Part shown: positions 11,722 to 22,726 of the stretch, piece by piece
How the letters are laid out: each line of letters begins with the position of its first letter
Numbering within the stretch: position 1 is the first letter of the stretch
Assembly (NCBI GenBank): GCA_031308135.1
Contig: JAHLJT010000631.1
Coordinates: 1,651,371-1,715,370, forward strand
Reading direction: 5' to 3'
Origin: Acheta domesticus
Lineage: Eukaryota; Arthropoda; Insecta; Orthoptera; Gryllidae
DNA length: 64,000 bases
Translations under genes and position numbers: made by a program
Notes under the pieces: generated by a model
What the model was told of the DNA's origin: nothing
Databases searched by the model: none
Seen by the model: only the letters and a program-made list of their open reading frames with translations

Positions 11722-12122
11722 CCGCTGCTCTGATCGGTAGTTTTCCGTGGTTTCTCCGATCAACACCAGACGAATGCCGGAGCAGTACCCTAACAAACGG
11801 GCCACGGACCGCGTTCGATCTTTCCTACCTCTTTGTGTCCTATCATCTCCTCTTAAAACTTACACTCACATGCACTACACTACATAGGCCGGAAGGCAAG
11901 TGGAGAGCTCACAGCTTGTTCCGGCTGCGCTGGTGCCCCGCTGGTGGGAGATACCTGGTTACGGAAACCCCCGCTAATCGATGGTGGGTCGGCGCCAGAT
12001 CTCGCCATCTAGAGCCGGAAGATCACCGCCACCTCCCGATTAAAAACATGCACTACACTTCCTGGAATAATGGCCTCAATAGTTAACGCGCCCGGGATCG
12101 CTAACAAGCAATCAATCCATCC
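11722..12122 (+). repeat. SINE-B copy 1
   Basis: A 400-bp copy of a dispersed family. Landmarks in order are GGTTTCTCCGATCAACACCA, AGCAGTACCCTAACAAACGG, GGTGGGAGATACCTGGTTAC and GAAGATCACCGCCACCTCCC. It ends at AACAAGCAATCAATCCATCC, a degraded (AATC)n tail. Other copies are at 17942, 34730, 38842, 40910 and 42285. The complete copy at 38842-39366 shows a tRNA-like head, which supports a Pol III SINE. Confidence 0.75.
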
Positions 12123-12495
12123 CTTCGTGGCCTGTCCCTTCCCGTCCTCCTTTACCCTACCATGTCCAGTCCCGTCTCTTTTCTCTTGCCCTGCCTTATC
12201 TTTTCTCATCCTCTTAACATTTCTCCTGTCCTGCCTAGCCGTGTTCTCTTCTATCTTGTTCTGACCTGTCTCGTCCACGTCTGTTCTGACCCGCCTCGTT
12301 CTCTTTCCTCTCCTTTTCGGATCTCCTCACCCGTCCTCTTCTCTCATCCTCTCGTCTCTTGTTCTGACTCGTTCTCTCGCCTCCGCTTCTGCCCCGTCTC
12401 GGGTCCTTCCCTCCTGTCCTATCGTGCTCGACCAATCCTCTTTCCTCCTGTTCTTTCCCACCCGATCTGGCTCGTCCTGCCCGTCTGGGCACCGC
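12122..12495. repeat. Degenerate pyrimidine-rich tract
   Basis: About 370 bp in which one strand is overwhelmingly C and T, with loose repeats like TCTCCTGTCCTG and CTCGTCC. It looks like a decayed minisatellite and could be a diverged relative of the GGGACGGGA repeat at 15.2-16.9 kb read on the other strand. Its polypurine/polypyrimidine character would allow triplex DNA. Confidence 0.6.
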
Positions 12496-14794
12496 CCATT
12501 CATTGCGCCCCAGCTGCATCGGTCACTCCCGCCGTGCTCCACCACGCTGCAGCTGCGCTTGTCAAGGTAACGAGCTCGTATTTTCCGCGTTGGCGAGACA
12601 GGGAAGAAAAATTCTCTCCTAGACGCCTACTCGATTGTTTGCTTGCTACGATAAAGTAGAACACAGATTTCTTCAAACGGCTGTTGGTTTCGGCACGCCA
12701 ATTTTTCGAGCAATTCATGTAACTTGTTCTTTAAGATACTCGTACAATTATGTTTGATTGCTGTTGCCAACAGCCTGTTGGCTATTCTTCTATTGATGAC
12801 AAATTGGAAAAAATGTTGCCAGTATCACTTTGCGTGCATTTTTTTTTCGAAGAATTCGCTATTTGGTACAAATTTCATCTTTGGATTCATTAATACATTT
12901 GTCTCCGGATACAAACAAAAAGGTTTGATCTAATTTTGGTCAGGTATTTGAATGCTTGATGTGCAGGGGAATTTCGTGAAACTGATAACAATATTGTAAA
13001 GGATGATATTTCTTATTGGTAAGTTTTGCTTTTGATCTGCCAGTGTATTAGATATTCTCAACACGTCATGATTGTTCCAGGTTGACCTTTTTATTCCCGT
13101 GAACGTTTTCATCTACAGAACCTGACTGGAGTTCTAAGTTCTGTTTTTTGACGACACACTTTCGAAACAACGTGCCGGTGGTCAAGTAGTCCTGTCAGTG
13201 GTAGAGGCTCCGTTGGTTCTTAGTATCTGCGGAATTAAAGTAAGTTAGGGCGTTGATATTTTAAGGCCGAAAAAATGTATTTCTAACGACTGACCTGAAA
13301 AGAGAGGAAGAAAACACTAACTCTGTTATATACATATGTAACGTCGTTCATTTCTTGCCAAGTCATCCTGTATTTGTTGTGCGGTAGAGAACATTTACAG
13401 CGTTCAACCACAAACAAAAATATCAAGTTCTTTTATAGGGGTCACGGGTGAATTGTGTTCCTTTATCAGCTCACTTTCATATTTATAACCAGGTAGCAGA
13501 TTGTGATGACATAAAACGCTGCAAAAAATGATCTCAAATGCCTTAAAAGCAGAGAAAATTGACGAAAAAAATTAGACCAAAATCACTACAGGTGATCAAC
13601 TTAAGCGGGATACGTTACTGATGTAATCGAAGCTTATTTTATTCGTTCAAGTAAACTCCGTTTGTAAACTTTGGGTTTGAACTTTTCTTCACCAGCAAGT
13701 CTCTGTCTTTAGTTACCCCAAAATTGACCGAACAGGTAATGGCGCAGCTAGGCGTCACACGAACCTTCGATTACTAGAGCGGCTGACATTACAATTTCTG
13801 AAAGGAGAAATCGATTAGGCTACTCAGGGGCTATTGAAGGTTACTATAGAGAACGTTTCTTGCATCTCACTATTTCAATTATTTGAAGCAAGTACCATTA
13901 AAACGATATTGAAATCAATGAAATCAGCGAAAAATGGATTAAAAATGACGGAAAAAGGTAAAAAATGACTTATTAGTCTAAAGCGACGAAAAATTTAAAA
14001 AACGACATAAAAATGAATTATTTCCTTTTGTCACAACATTAAATTAATTTCTATACTAAAAGGCATTTCTCTGAAGTGAAAAGAAAAAATGACAATTCAT
14101 TAAAATCCACCCCCTATTTATAACATTACTCGGACGCCCAAAATTGTAGGTCGTAAGTTACGATCAGCCTCGTAGATTTTCTGCAGCATTTCTTAACTGA
14201 AAATCTGTAAATTATTTGAAGGGTGTTACCAGCAAAAGGTGCTAACTGACAAAAGAAATATTTTTACTGAATTCTCAAAAAACGTTTAATTATCAACATG
14301 TTCATATTTCTACATTGAAATGTAACTTATCGCGAAAATATCAGGTAGCATCTTTTGCTGGTGACTCGTTCATTTGTTTATATTGTACTCTACCTTCAAT
14401 GTCTATATCCTGAAATTGTTAGAGTGCAATATCACGACCCCCTACGTAGGCGGAGGAATCTTAGGTCTTCAGTCAATTCTTCTTTCCTTGGTGATGTCGT
14501 CACAATGGTAATGGATGAACGAAGATGAGGGTCAACGTTGGTTGTGACGAACCCTGGTTCAAATTGGAAACGCGGTAGGGTGGAAAGCCAACGTAACCAC
14601 AAAAACAAGACGACAACACGTGCCTTAACCGGAGACTTAAACCTCTAGACTTCGGACTCGCATATGGACAACTCCCTGCGCCAACGAGTGAGGCATTCCA
14701 GATATAAAAACAGACCGGCTCTTGCTGCCTGAAAAAGTGATTAGCAAGCAGTATTACGAGATTGCGATTTTAAGCCACCTGACATAGTCCGATT
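12496..14794. other. Intergenic, nothing recognised
   Basis: AT-rich sequence with no gene or clear repeat. Short phrases such as GAAAAATG recur around 13920-14000 without forming a definable array. Confidence 0.4.
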
Positions 14795-14938
14795 TAAACA
14801 TAGTGCGAATTGACGTTTGATGAGCTGGTATAAGAATATTCAATGGGGAGATTCGTTACGGTTTAATTTTTGAAATTGAATCCGCCAATTTGATAACCTC
14901 GTTCCAGCTGATCAAACGTCAGTTCGCCCTATGTTTTT
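14795..14938. mobile_element. Foldback MITE, 144 bp
   Basis: The left arm AAACATAGTGCGAATTGACG followed by TTTGATGAGCTGG pairs with a right arm whose reverse complement reads AAACATAGGGCGAACTGACG then TTTGATCAGCTGG. Weaker pairing extends to about 60 bp per arm around a short loop. A/T-rich flanks make the target duplication ambiguous (TTTAA-like on both sides). Confidence 0.65.
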
Positions 14939-14979
14939 AATCTGGCAATAACGCTGTTAGCGCGAAGGGAAAAGAGCAG

Positions 14980-15224
14980 TCTTTGGGTGCGGCCGCCCTT
15001 GGCTGCGTCTGGGCGCGGCGGAGCGTGGGTGGGCGGGTTCCTCCGCTCACCGCGACGCGCTCCCCGCCCCGCCCCTTCCCCCCTCCCCCATCCCGCGAGG
15101 CGGCGCGGAAAGCGCTCCGCTTTCTTCCCCGGCGAGGTCTCTTTCGCCACTTCCGCGCCACGGCCCGCGGCGGGCGCAGAATGCGGCGGCGGGGAGAGGG
15201 GGCGGGACGAAGGCGGGGCGAGGG
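14980..15224. other. GC-rich island flanking minisatellite
   Basis: Unique GC- and CpG-rich sequence directly before the tandem array. It contains no start, splice or domain evidence. Confidence 0.4.
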
Positions 15225-16890
15225 CGGGACGGGACGGCAGCGAGCGGGCGGGACGGCATCGGGCGGGCGGGACGGGAGCGGACGGGACGAGACGGGACGC
15301 GAGCGGGACGGGGCGGACGGGTCGGGACGGGAGCGAGCGAGCGGGACGGGCGCGAGCGGGACGGGACGGGACGGGAGCGAGCGAGCGGGACGGGAGCGAG
15401 CGAGCTGAACGGGAGCGAGCGAGCGGGACGGGAGCGAGCGAGCGGGAAGCGAGCGAGCGGGACGGGAGCGAGCGAGCGGGACGGGAGCGAGCGAGCGGGA
15501 CGGGAGCGAGCGGGGCGGGGCGGGAGCGAGCGAGCGGGACGGGAGCGAGCGGGACGGGAGCGAGCGAGCGGGACGGGAGCGAGCGAGCGGGACGGGAGCG
15601 AGCGAGCGGGACGGGAGCGAGCGAGCGGGACGGGAGCGAGCGGGGCGGGGCGGGAGCGAGCGAGCGGGACGGGAGCGAGCGAGCGGGACGGGAGCGAGCG
15701 AGCGGGACGGGAGCGAGCGGGGCGGGACGGGAGCGAGCGAGCGGGACGGGAGCGAGCGAGCGGGACGGGAGCGAGCGGGACGGGGCGGGAGCGAGCGGGG
15801 CGGGACGGGAGCGAGCGAGCGAGCGGGACGGAAGCGAGCGAGCGGGACGGGAGCGAGCGAGCGGGACGGGAGCGAGCGGGGCGGGGCGGGACGGGAGCGA
15901 GCGAGCGGGACGGGAGCGAGCGGGGCGTGACGGGAGCGAGCGGGGCGTGACGGGAGCGAGCGGGGCGTGACGGGAGCGAGCGGGGCGTGACGGGAGCGAG
16001 CGGGGCGTGACGGGAGCGAGCGGGGCGTGACGGGAGCGAGCGGGGCGGGGCGGGAGCGAGCGAGCGGGACGGGAGCGAGCGAGCGGGACGGGAGCGAGCG
16101 GGGCGGGACGGGAGCGAGCGAGCGGGACGGGAGCGAGCGAGCGGGACGGGAGCGAGCGAGCGGGACGGGAGCGAGCGAGCGGGACGGGAGCGAGCGGGGC
16201 GGGGCGGGAGCGAGCGGGGCGGGACGGGAGCGAGCGAGCGTGACGGGAGCGAGCGGGGCGTGACGGGAGCGAGCGGGGCGGGACGGGAGCGAGCGGGGCG
16301 GGGCGGGAGCGAGCGAGCGGGACGGGAGCGAGCGAGCGGGACGGGAGCGAGCGGGGCGGGACGGGAGCGAGCGAGCGGGACGGGAGCGAGCGAGCGGGAC
16401 GGGAGCGAGCGGGGCGGGGCGGGAGCGAGCGAGCGGGACGGGAGCGAGCGAGCGGGACGGGAGCGAGCGGGGCGGGGCGGGAGCGAGCGGGGCGGGACGG
16501 GAGCGAGCGAGCGTGACGGGAGCGAGCGGGGCGGGGCGGGAGCGAGCGGGGCGTGACGGGAGCGAGCTGGGCGTGACGGGAGCGAGCGGGGCGGGACGGG
16601 AGCGAGCGGGGCGGGACGGGAGCGAGCGGGGCGGGACGGGAGCGAGCGGGGCGGGACGGGAGCGAGCGGGACGGGACGCGACGGGACGGGAGCGAGCGGG
16701 ACGGGACGCGACGGGACGGGACCGAGCGGGACGGGACGGGAGCGAGCGGGACGGGACGGGACGGGACGGGAGCGAGCGGGACGGGACGCGACGGGACGGG
16801 AGCGAGCGGGACGGGACGCGACGGGACGGGAGCGAGCGGGACGGGACGCGACGGGACGGGAGCGAGCGGGACGGAACGAGAGCGGGGGTG
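15225..16890. repeat. 1.65 kb GC-rich minisatellite
   Basis: Tandem units built from GGGACGGGAGCGAGCGAGC and the variant GGGGCGGGACGGGAGCGAGC, about 18-20 bp long. The units mix variants, with a homogenised GGGGCGTGACGGGAGCGAGC block around 15925-16040. Towards the right end the unit changes to GGGACGGGACGCGACGGGAC. Long arginine/proline/alanine frames of up to about 677 codons exist in several readings on both strands. They are by-products of a stop-free repeat and not genes. Several stretches (for example 16748-16775) fit the G-quadruplex pattern of four GGG runs with 2-nt loops. Confidence 0.95.
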
Positions 16891-16956
16891 GGACAACAGC
16901 GGGGTGGGACGGAAAACGGTATGGGGCGACCCGCCCACAATTGACTCACGCGTCTG

Positions 16957-17235
16957 TCAGGAGGATCCACCGATTTGTCGCAGTCTCACTGTCGCAATTA
17001 AACGAACTGAGCGAAACGGAATGCCACGCTCCTCGCTCCCTCTGTTAACAGGATTACAATAGCAAATTCCGTGATCATCACAGTCAGGATGTGCTCTACA
17101 ACCGCCTTCACCGCCATAATGATCTTCGAACACCTCATTGGGATTAAAGACGTCTAACACTGTAGCGACAATGCCAATTCTGACATACCACAGGTGTTGA
17201 TGATACAAGAACACCAATGAAATCACACAAGACAA
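16957..17235 (-). CDS. Doubtful cysteine-containing ORF fragment
   Basis: A 92-codon minus-strand frame begins with a hydrophobic stretch and contains GGCRAHPDCDDHGICYCN, a compact cysteine pattern reminiscent of small secreted disulfide-rich domains. On the same strand, 17528-17749 ends in TDCIGSGCAG just before a good donor (CAG|GTAACG). Joining it to an acceptor at about 17165 keeps the frame. I do not recognise the family. There is no supporting start, UTR or polyadenylation context, and a MITE sits between the pieces. It is either a decayed gene fragment or chance. Confidence 0.15.
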   Translation of the reverse strand: MSCVISLVFLYHQHLWYVRIGIVATVLDVFNPNEVFEDHYGGEGGCRAHPDCDDHGICYCNPVNRGSEERGIPFRSVRLIATVRLRQIGGSS

Positions 17236-17312
17236 GAACGCTCATGATAGCCGTTGGTGTCATTGAATTTGTATTGGTTTTGTGGTGAAATGTCGTTGGT
17301 ATTTAAAATTAA

Positions 17313-17494
17313 ATAATCACAGGTGTTGTAATTGCCAACAATACTGTTTGTTTCAAGAGCAGCTTTCGATGGCTTAGCCGTTTATTATTCGGTGACTTAG
17401 TCGTTTTGTGGCTTCCAGACAGCAGAAACAGATAGCTAAGAAAGCTGTTCTTGAAATAAATGGGATTATTGGCAATGACAACACCTGTGATCAT
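17313..17494. mobile_element. TTAA-flanked MITE, 182 bp
   Basis: The terminal inverted repeats read ATRATCACAGGTGTTGT from both ends and continue with ATTGCCAAYAAT. The arms pair almost to the centre. TTAA lies directly outside each end (17309-17312, 17495-17498), the target duplication of piggyBac-type elements. It has no coding capacity. Confidence 0.7.
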
Positions 17495-17941
17495 TTAAAT
17501 CATCTAATTTGCTGATGTGATTAATCGCTACCAGTGATGCACGTTACCTGCACATCCACTGCCAATGCAATCGGTACTTGTGTAGTTATTTATTATGATT
17601 CGCTGTACCAGACCTACCGCGGTTAAGAATTCCATGAATTGTTCATAACAACGTAGAGGCGCACACGAAACCGTGAGTACCGAAAAAATCTCGTACGAGT
17701 CCGCTACTTTCAACCCATATTCCACTTGAAGAGTACGAGATTGAAACACTAAAGGCTAGGAGAGCAAAGCACCACTGCTACACCATGTCTTATAAAGTGC
17801 AGTCATTATTGTGTCCCCCGTCTGCAGTCTCCAACATTATTGATCCAACTTCACTACCATTGATAAGTCCCAATTCTTTCAATCTAATGGTTTGTACATC
17901 TCTGATGTCACCACTGCCACATCCTTCTCATTCTGATTGAT

Positions 17942-18365
17942 TAATTAGTGTTTGCGGTCGCGTCAACTACTCAGGGCACTAGTTCCCGTAAGTGTAGTGC
18001 GTGTTTTCCTCGGGAGGTGGCGATGATCTTTTCCCCGCTGGAGGGCGAGATCTGGCGCCGACCTACCGTCGACTAGCGGGGTTTTCCTCAACCAGGTATC
18101 TCCCACCAGCGGAGCACCGCTCCAGCCGGGACAAGCTGTGAGCTCCCGACTGGTCTCCTGGCGTGTGTGGTAGTGTAGCGCATGTTAGTGTAAGTGTGTG
18201 TGTGTGTGTTAGAGGAAGGGGATAGGTCAAGGAAGAGGAAGGAAAGATCGCGCGCGGTCCATGGCCCTTTAGTTAGGGTACTGCTCCGTCATTCGCCTGG
18301 CGTTGATCGGAGAAACCAAGGAAAACTACCGATCAGAGCAGCCGGCCGCTAGAATTGTCCTCCAT
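17942..18365 (-). repeat. SINE-B copy 2, minus strand
   Basis: Reverse complement of the 11722-12122 family, with AGGTATCTCCCACCAGCGG, AAGATCGCGCGCGGTCCATG and GTTGATCGGAGAAACCAAGG in the expected reversed order. A GT microsatellite expansion lies at about 18192-18210 inside the copy. Confidence 0.75.
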
Positions 18366-18479
18366 TCGCATTCTGATACTAATCTATTCTCACAGTAATC
18401 GTTACGTCTGTCCTTGTTTGCATCGACACAGTGTCTCCGCTGTCGCAACATGTCACTCGCTCCAGGTCTTTTTTCTTTG

Positions 18480-18720
18480 CGTCTGCCGTCGGCGGCGTCG
18501 CTGCGCCTCCGCCAACACTTTTTCATCGCCTTCGCCGTCTCGCCTTCGAGCGGCTCGAGCGACGCAGCGGTTGCACGGATGCACCGGTGCAGCGGCGCTC
18601 GGCGGCCGCCCTCGAGCGCAGCGACGCCCTGACGCAACGGCGTCGCGACGCCTCGGCGCGGGAGCGGCGCGAAGACGCTCCTTCGCAGCGGCAGCGGTGG
18701 GAAGACAGTCCAGTTCCATT
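18480..18720. other. GC-rich island
   Basis: A CpG-rich patch with CGGCGTCGCTGCGCC-like sequence. No exon signals are convincing. It directly precedes the hAT-like element at 18756. Confidence 0.4.
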
Positions 18721-18755
18721 CTTTGTGAGGACAGCCAATCAGAATGGGTCGTCAC

Positions 18756-19544
18756 TGGACCTCGGAATTTTAGGTACAAAAAAGTGATGATTTAGGAACC
18801 TAAAATAGGTTACAAAATTACGAAATTAGGCACTATAGGCAAGAAAAGTGACGTTTTAAGCACTTAAAATAGGCTACAAAATTATTAAACCAAGCATTTA
18901 ACGAATATTAGACATGAAAATCGTGCTTCTGACATCTGAAACTGATTACAAAATAATTAAAGTACACTGTTTATTATTTTGAGAAGTCAAGTATTTGTTC
19001 ATTTAAGAAAGTGACTACAAGCATATTACTTTTATTCAGTTTTATTTCTTTTCATTTCATTCATTTTTTCACACTTTTTAATCTCAGCCTATCAACAGTG
19101 CAGTTTCACCGAGAATGGGTGCGTCTAAGTGCGTGTTGAACGTAGACAAGCGTAAAACATCCTTTTATATTCACTTGCAGAGCTCTTTATGTTCGGTGTG
19201 TTGGGTGAGAGATTTCGATTCGCAGCTGTTTGCGTAGTTGATCAGGGAATATTCACGTTTCGGGAAATTTGGGAAAAAATTTGCGTTTCGGTATAACAAA
19301 TTCAAAAAAAATAGTTATTAAAATGTAATAATTCTTCAAAATTTCTTAATTCAGGCAGTTTTAGGCAAAAACACACTAATATAGGCATCAACCTCCGTTT
19401 CAGGACATTTTAGGCACTATTAGATGCTTTTATGATTTAGGCACTATTAGATTATATTTTTTCATGATTCGTAAACATCGGCAATTATTTTCTACAATTT
19501 CCTGAAGTAACTAAATAGGCATTTGTCCTAAAATGCGAGGTCTA
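18756..19544 (-). mobile_element. hAT-like element family H3, copy 1 (789 bp)
   Basis: The left end is TGGACCTCGGAATTTTAGG and the right end is the reverse complement of TAGACCTCGCATTTTAGG. An 8-bp duplication with one mismatch flanks it (GTCGTCAC 18748-18755, GTCATCAC 19545-19552). Many copies of the sub-terminal motif TTTAGGCAC/TAGGTTAC lie inside both ends, as in hAT elements. The interior is AT-rich without a transposase. The copy at 27070-27857 has almost the same length and is inverted relative to this one. Confidence 0.75.
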
Positions 19545-19552
19545 GTCATCAC

Positions 19553-20225
19553 ACAAAGGGCTCTTGGAAGCTGTTGTCAATTAAATTGTTCTTATTCATA
19601 ATTTTATTAAAATTGAATATCTTGATAATTTTCCCTATTATAACTTCATTTACTTAATTTTTATATACTGATTCTTCCAAAAATTCCATTTCGATTGCTA
19701 TTTATTTTCCCCACGTTCAGTTCCTTATAAAGCAGTACTTTCTTCAATACGAATGAAAATTTTCCTTGGTATTCCTTTACCGCTTCAGCCTTAGAGGCTC
19801 GTCTAGTGTGCTTGTCTACATGTAATGTGCTTGTGTATCCCTTGTGGTTGGCGTCAGGAAGTAACGGGATTCGGACGTAAATTCACCTCCAAATCAGTAC
19901 AAAAATGGAGTGAGCGGAAAATTAATAAAAATGAGCTCGCTCCCATTAGCGCCGACCCCGTAGAAACTGGAAAAGGCAAGGATAAAAAAAATACTTGGAC
20001 AGTGATTGGGTTTCTTAATGTAAAAGATATGACGATCATGGAGAAGAGGAAAATGATGAGAAGAAAAAGGCGGAGGAGGAGGAGAAAATGATCGCCATGG
20101 TCACCTGTAATGATGAATGATCGCCAGGTGATGCCCTATGATCAGAGGCAAACTTGCTAAACCGCCCCTTTTTTTAATTATTTATTTTAGGTCGCCCTAG
20201 AAACAGCTAAGTCTTTGGCGACCAC
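19553..20225. other. Intergenic, nothing recognised
   Basis: AT-rich sequence. The frame at 19825-20091 ends in a low-complexity lysine/arginine run (purine-rich tract at 20040-20090) and is not supported as a gene. Confidence 0.35.
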
Positions 20226-21332
20226 TGTTACGAAAATACAGTATCTACAAAAGTTTACAACGGTTACAAACACATACATACTGTGATATACCAAAATATT
20301 ATAATATTTTGTTAATAACATTGGCTGTAAATGGGTTGGACAAAAGGGTATGCAAATGGAGATATACAGCCTTAGCAACGCCGGCGCAATGGTTGGCATG
20401 GTAAACAAACTGCATTCAGGCCTTGAATAAGTGGGGGCGTTGGCTAGATAGACAGATAAAATAATGTGTGATTGGTCTGAAAAGGAATGACTGTCGAGGG
20501 CGTGGCTACTTGGATTGATAAGATGAATGGATTGGCTAAGGGAGAATAGACAATCGAATTTTGTCGTTTTGTTTTTAAAAAAGAGGAACGAAGGACGGAT
20601 ACCGAAGCGTTGAGGGCGGAAGAACAGGGAGAACTGGACATTCTGATAGTGGTCGTCGAGTAGTAAAGATCGCTCGCGAGATCAACATTAGTGAAGTAGG
20701 ACTTGTAAGTTTCGAGTGAGACTCAATAGTTTTTCGGAATCTGGAAGTTGATGTGCAACGGGAAGTTCGATTAGGACTTTGAAAGTTTTTTCTTATATTG
20801 CGGTTTTGGACTTTAATATTTTACCACTAGTTGGGGAAGACTAGGAACTCTGGATATGCAGTAAGAACCGGGAGATATTCTAGTCAGTGAGGGCTGGATG
20901 CGTCGGCAACGTCGCAAGATTAGAAGAGAGAAGCGGGACTTGGGATCACCTACATTCAAGTGAGAAGAGACTGAGGGGCGTCGGCGACCAAGACGGTAGA
21001 TAAGTACTGCAGTACAAAAGACATATTTTAAAACGAGGTCATGACCTAAGGACAAAAACAATTGTTAATAGTGTTAAATAAATTGTTGAATTTTTTTTCT
21101 TTCGGAAATGAAAAGATTTTCATTTAGTCAATCAAAATTGTTAAATAGTTAGAAATAGATAATTATTCCCTTTCAGATTCCTCGCCATACTGTACAGTTG
21201 GCAGATCAAGTAATTGGCTATCTAGGCGATAGCGATTATCCATAACGGGACCCATTGACCCAGCTAGCCGGACATTTATACATTTGTTGAAATTAGCTGT
21301 GGAAACATTGGTCAATTTTAATTAACGTAACC
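20226..21332 (+). mobile_element. Probable LTR of an LTR retrotransposon
   Basis: It starts TGTTACGAAAATAC and ends in ATTAACGTAACC, giving the TGTTACG/CGTAAC inverted ends common in arthropod LTRs. An AATAAA lies at about 21073 in the second half. Eight bases past the end is TGGCGCCC (21339-21346), the usual start of a primer-binding site. No gag or pol frame follows, so it is a solo or truncated 5' LTR plus a bit of leader. The superfamily is undetermined (Ty3 or BEL type). Confidence 0.45.
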
Positions 21333-22239
21333 TGTTCCTGGCGCCCAAAATTTTAATATAAATTCGGAACGGGTGACGATGATTACCATCTTAGATGAAT
21401 GATGCCAATGATCTCGTAAGAGACTATGACGAGACGTTGTTAGTACATTTCAATACGTACAATTACATGGAATATAAAGCACTAAATTTTTAAATACAAT
21501 TTATCAAATTAAATTTCCTAAGAAGTAGAATAATCTTCATGTAAACCGCCCATTGTTAAACGCGAAGGAAAGCTTCAGAATTTTCTTTCGCGGTGGCGGC
21601 GCGGCTGCTGCGTTGTGATGGCGCTCCCAGTGCCGCCGCCCCCGCGCTCCCTCTCGCGGGCGGTGGAGCAACTGCTCTTATCGCGCGGGGTCTGCCGCGG
21701 CCCGCGCGTGCGCGCCAGCCGCTAATGAACGCGAGTGGGCGGGGAAGAAAAAAGAAGACGCAACGCGCGTTCTTGTTGGCTGAGTGCTGCATTAATTGGG
21801 AGCGTTGCCCATGGAGAACAACTTCTGCGCCGTGAGGTTGCGAGGGGCGGGGAGTGATGTATGTTTTGTTATGATATGTGGTCGCAGTTAATGCATTGGT
21901 TATTAAAAAGCAAACGTTTCAGATGTACAGTAGACGAAATATTCGATACGTGTTATGTATCTAGCGTACAAGCGAGTACACTTCCAAGTGGAAACTTCAT
22001 GTTCCTCACTTTTGTGTTAAGATAGAAAGGTTCGCGAAACGTATTTTTGTACAATTCCTTATACAGCACAACCCGTCCCAAGTACGGAGGGGGAGACCCA
22101 GAACAGCCGAGTTCTCAAAGATACAAAAAGTGGGATCCAGAAGATCTTTTTCTAGATTACGCTGTGAGGATAACAACGCGTGACGGCAGTGCTCGGTTGG
22201 GTGCACAAACCTCAAAACGTATGTACTTCGCGCGCGCCT

Positions 22240-22285
<46 letters not shown>

Positions 22286-22475
22286 TGCGTGTGGGGGGGA
22301 GAGGGAGAGTGTGGTGTGCGTGTCTCTGTGTGTTATGAGTGCGTGGGTGTATCCGCGGAAGTTGTGATCTTCTGAAGTGTTAGTGTCTAGTGTTTTGATT
22401 ATGATTCGGTATATTAATGGAGTGAAGAAAGATGGTTTCAAACAGAAAGCTCTGAGAGAGGATTATTCTGTAGAT
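21333..22475. other. Intergenic with GC island and GT repeat
   Basis: It includes a CpG-rich patch at 21580-21745, which could be a promoter-like island. No gene was recognised; frames here are short. Confidence 0.4.
22245..22280. repeat. (GT)n microsatellite
   Basis: About 18 uninterrupted GT units, followed by an impure GCGTGCGTGTG extension. Confidence 0.95.
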
Positions 22476-22718
22476 CAGTGTTGTCAAGGTCGATGCCACG
22501 AGCGGGAGTCCTTGGCACGAGTGCCACGACGAAATCGCCCCTCCACGTAGTCCATCATTCCGTCACCAGAAACAACGTCAACCCTATTGTAAAACAGCGG
22601 GGTTACTACTACTCGTAATAGTTCCCTTTCCTGTCGCTAGTTGCGCAGAGAAGCTCGTGGCATGCTACGATGCCAAGACGCGTGCCACAGCCACCAATAG
22701 AAGACCTTGACACCACTG
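22476..22718 (-). mobile_element. hAT-like MITE family H2, copy 2 (243 bp)
   Basis: It begins CAGTGTTGTCAAGGTC and ends with the reverse complement of CAGTGGTGTCAAGGTC. The flanking 8-mers CTGTAGAT (22468-22475) and TTGTAGAT (22719-22726) match at 7 of 8 positions. The interior aligns in reverse with the copy at 10998-11224, including a shared GTGGCATGCTACGATGCCA-like region. It is non-coding. Confidence 0.85.
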
Positions 22719-22726
22719 TTGTAGAT

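Noticed and set aside
14929..16970. Minus-strand frames of 669 and 677 codons, arginine/proline/alanine/serine-rich, and matching plus-strand glycine/arginine/glutamate frames
   Set aside because: They are translations of a stop-free GC-rich tandem repeat, open in several frames on both strands at once. No domain, no codon bias and no gene signals are present.
19825..20091. 88-codon frame ending in a lysine/arginine run
   Set aside because: The end is a purine-rich low-complexity tract and no homologous family is recognised.
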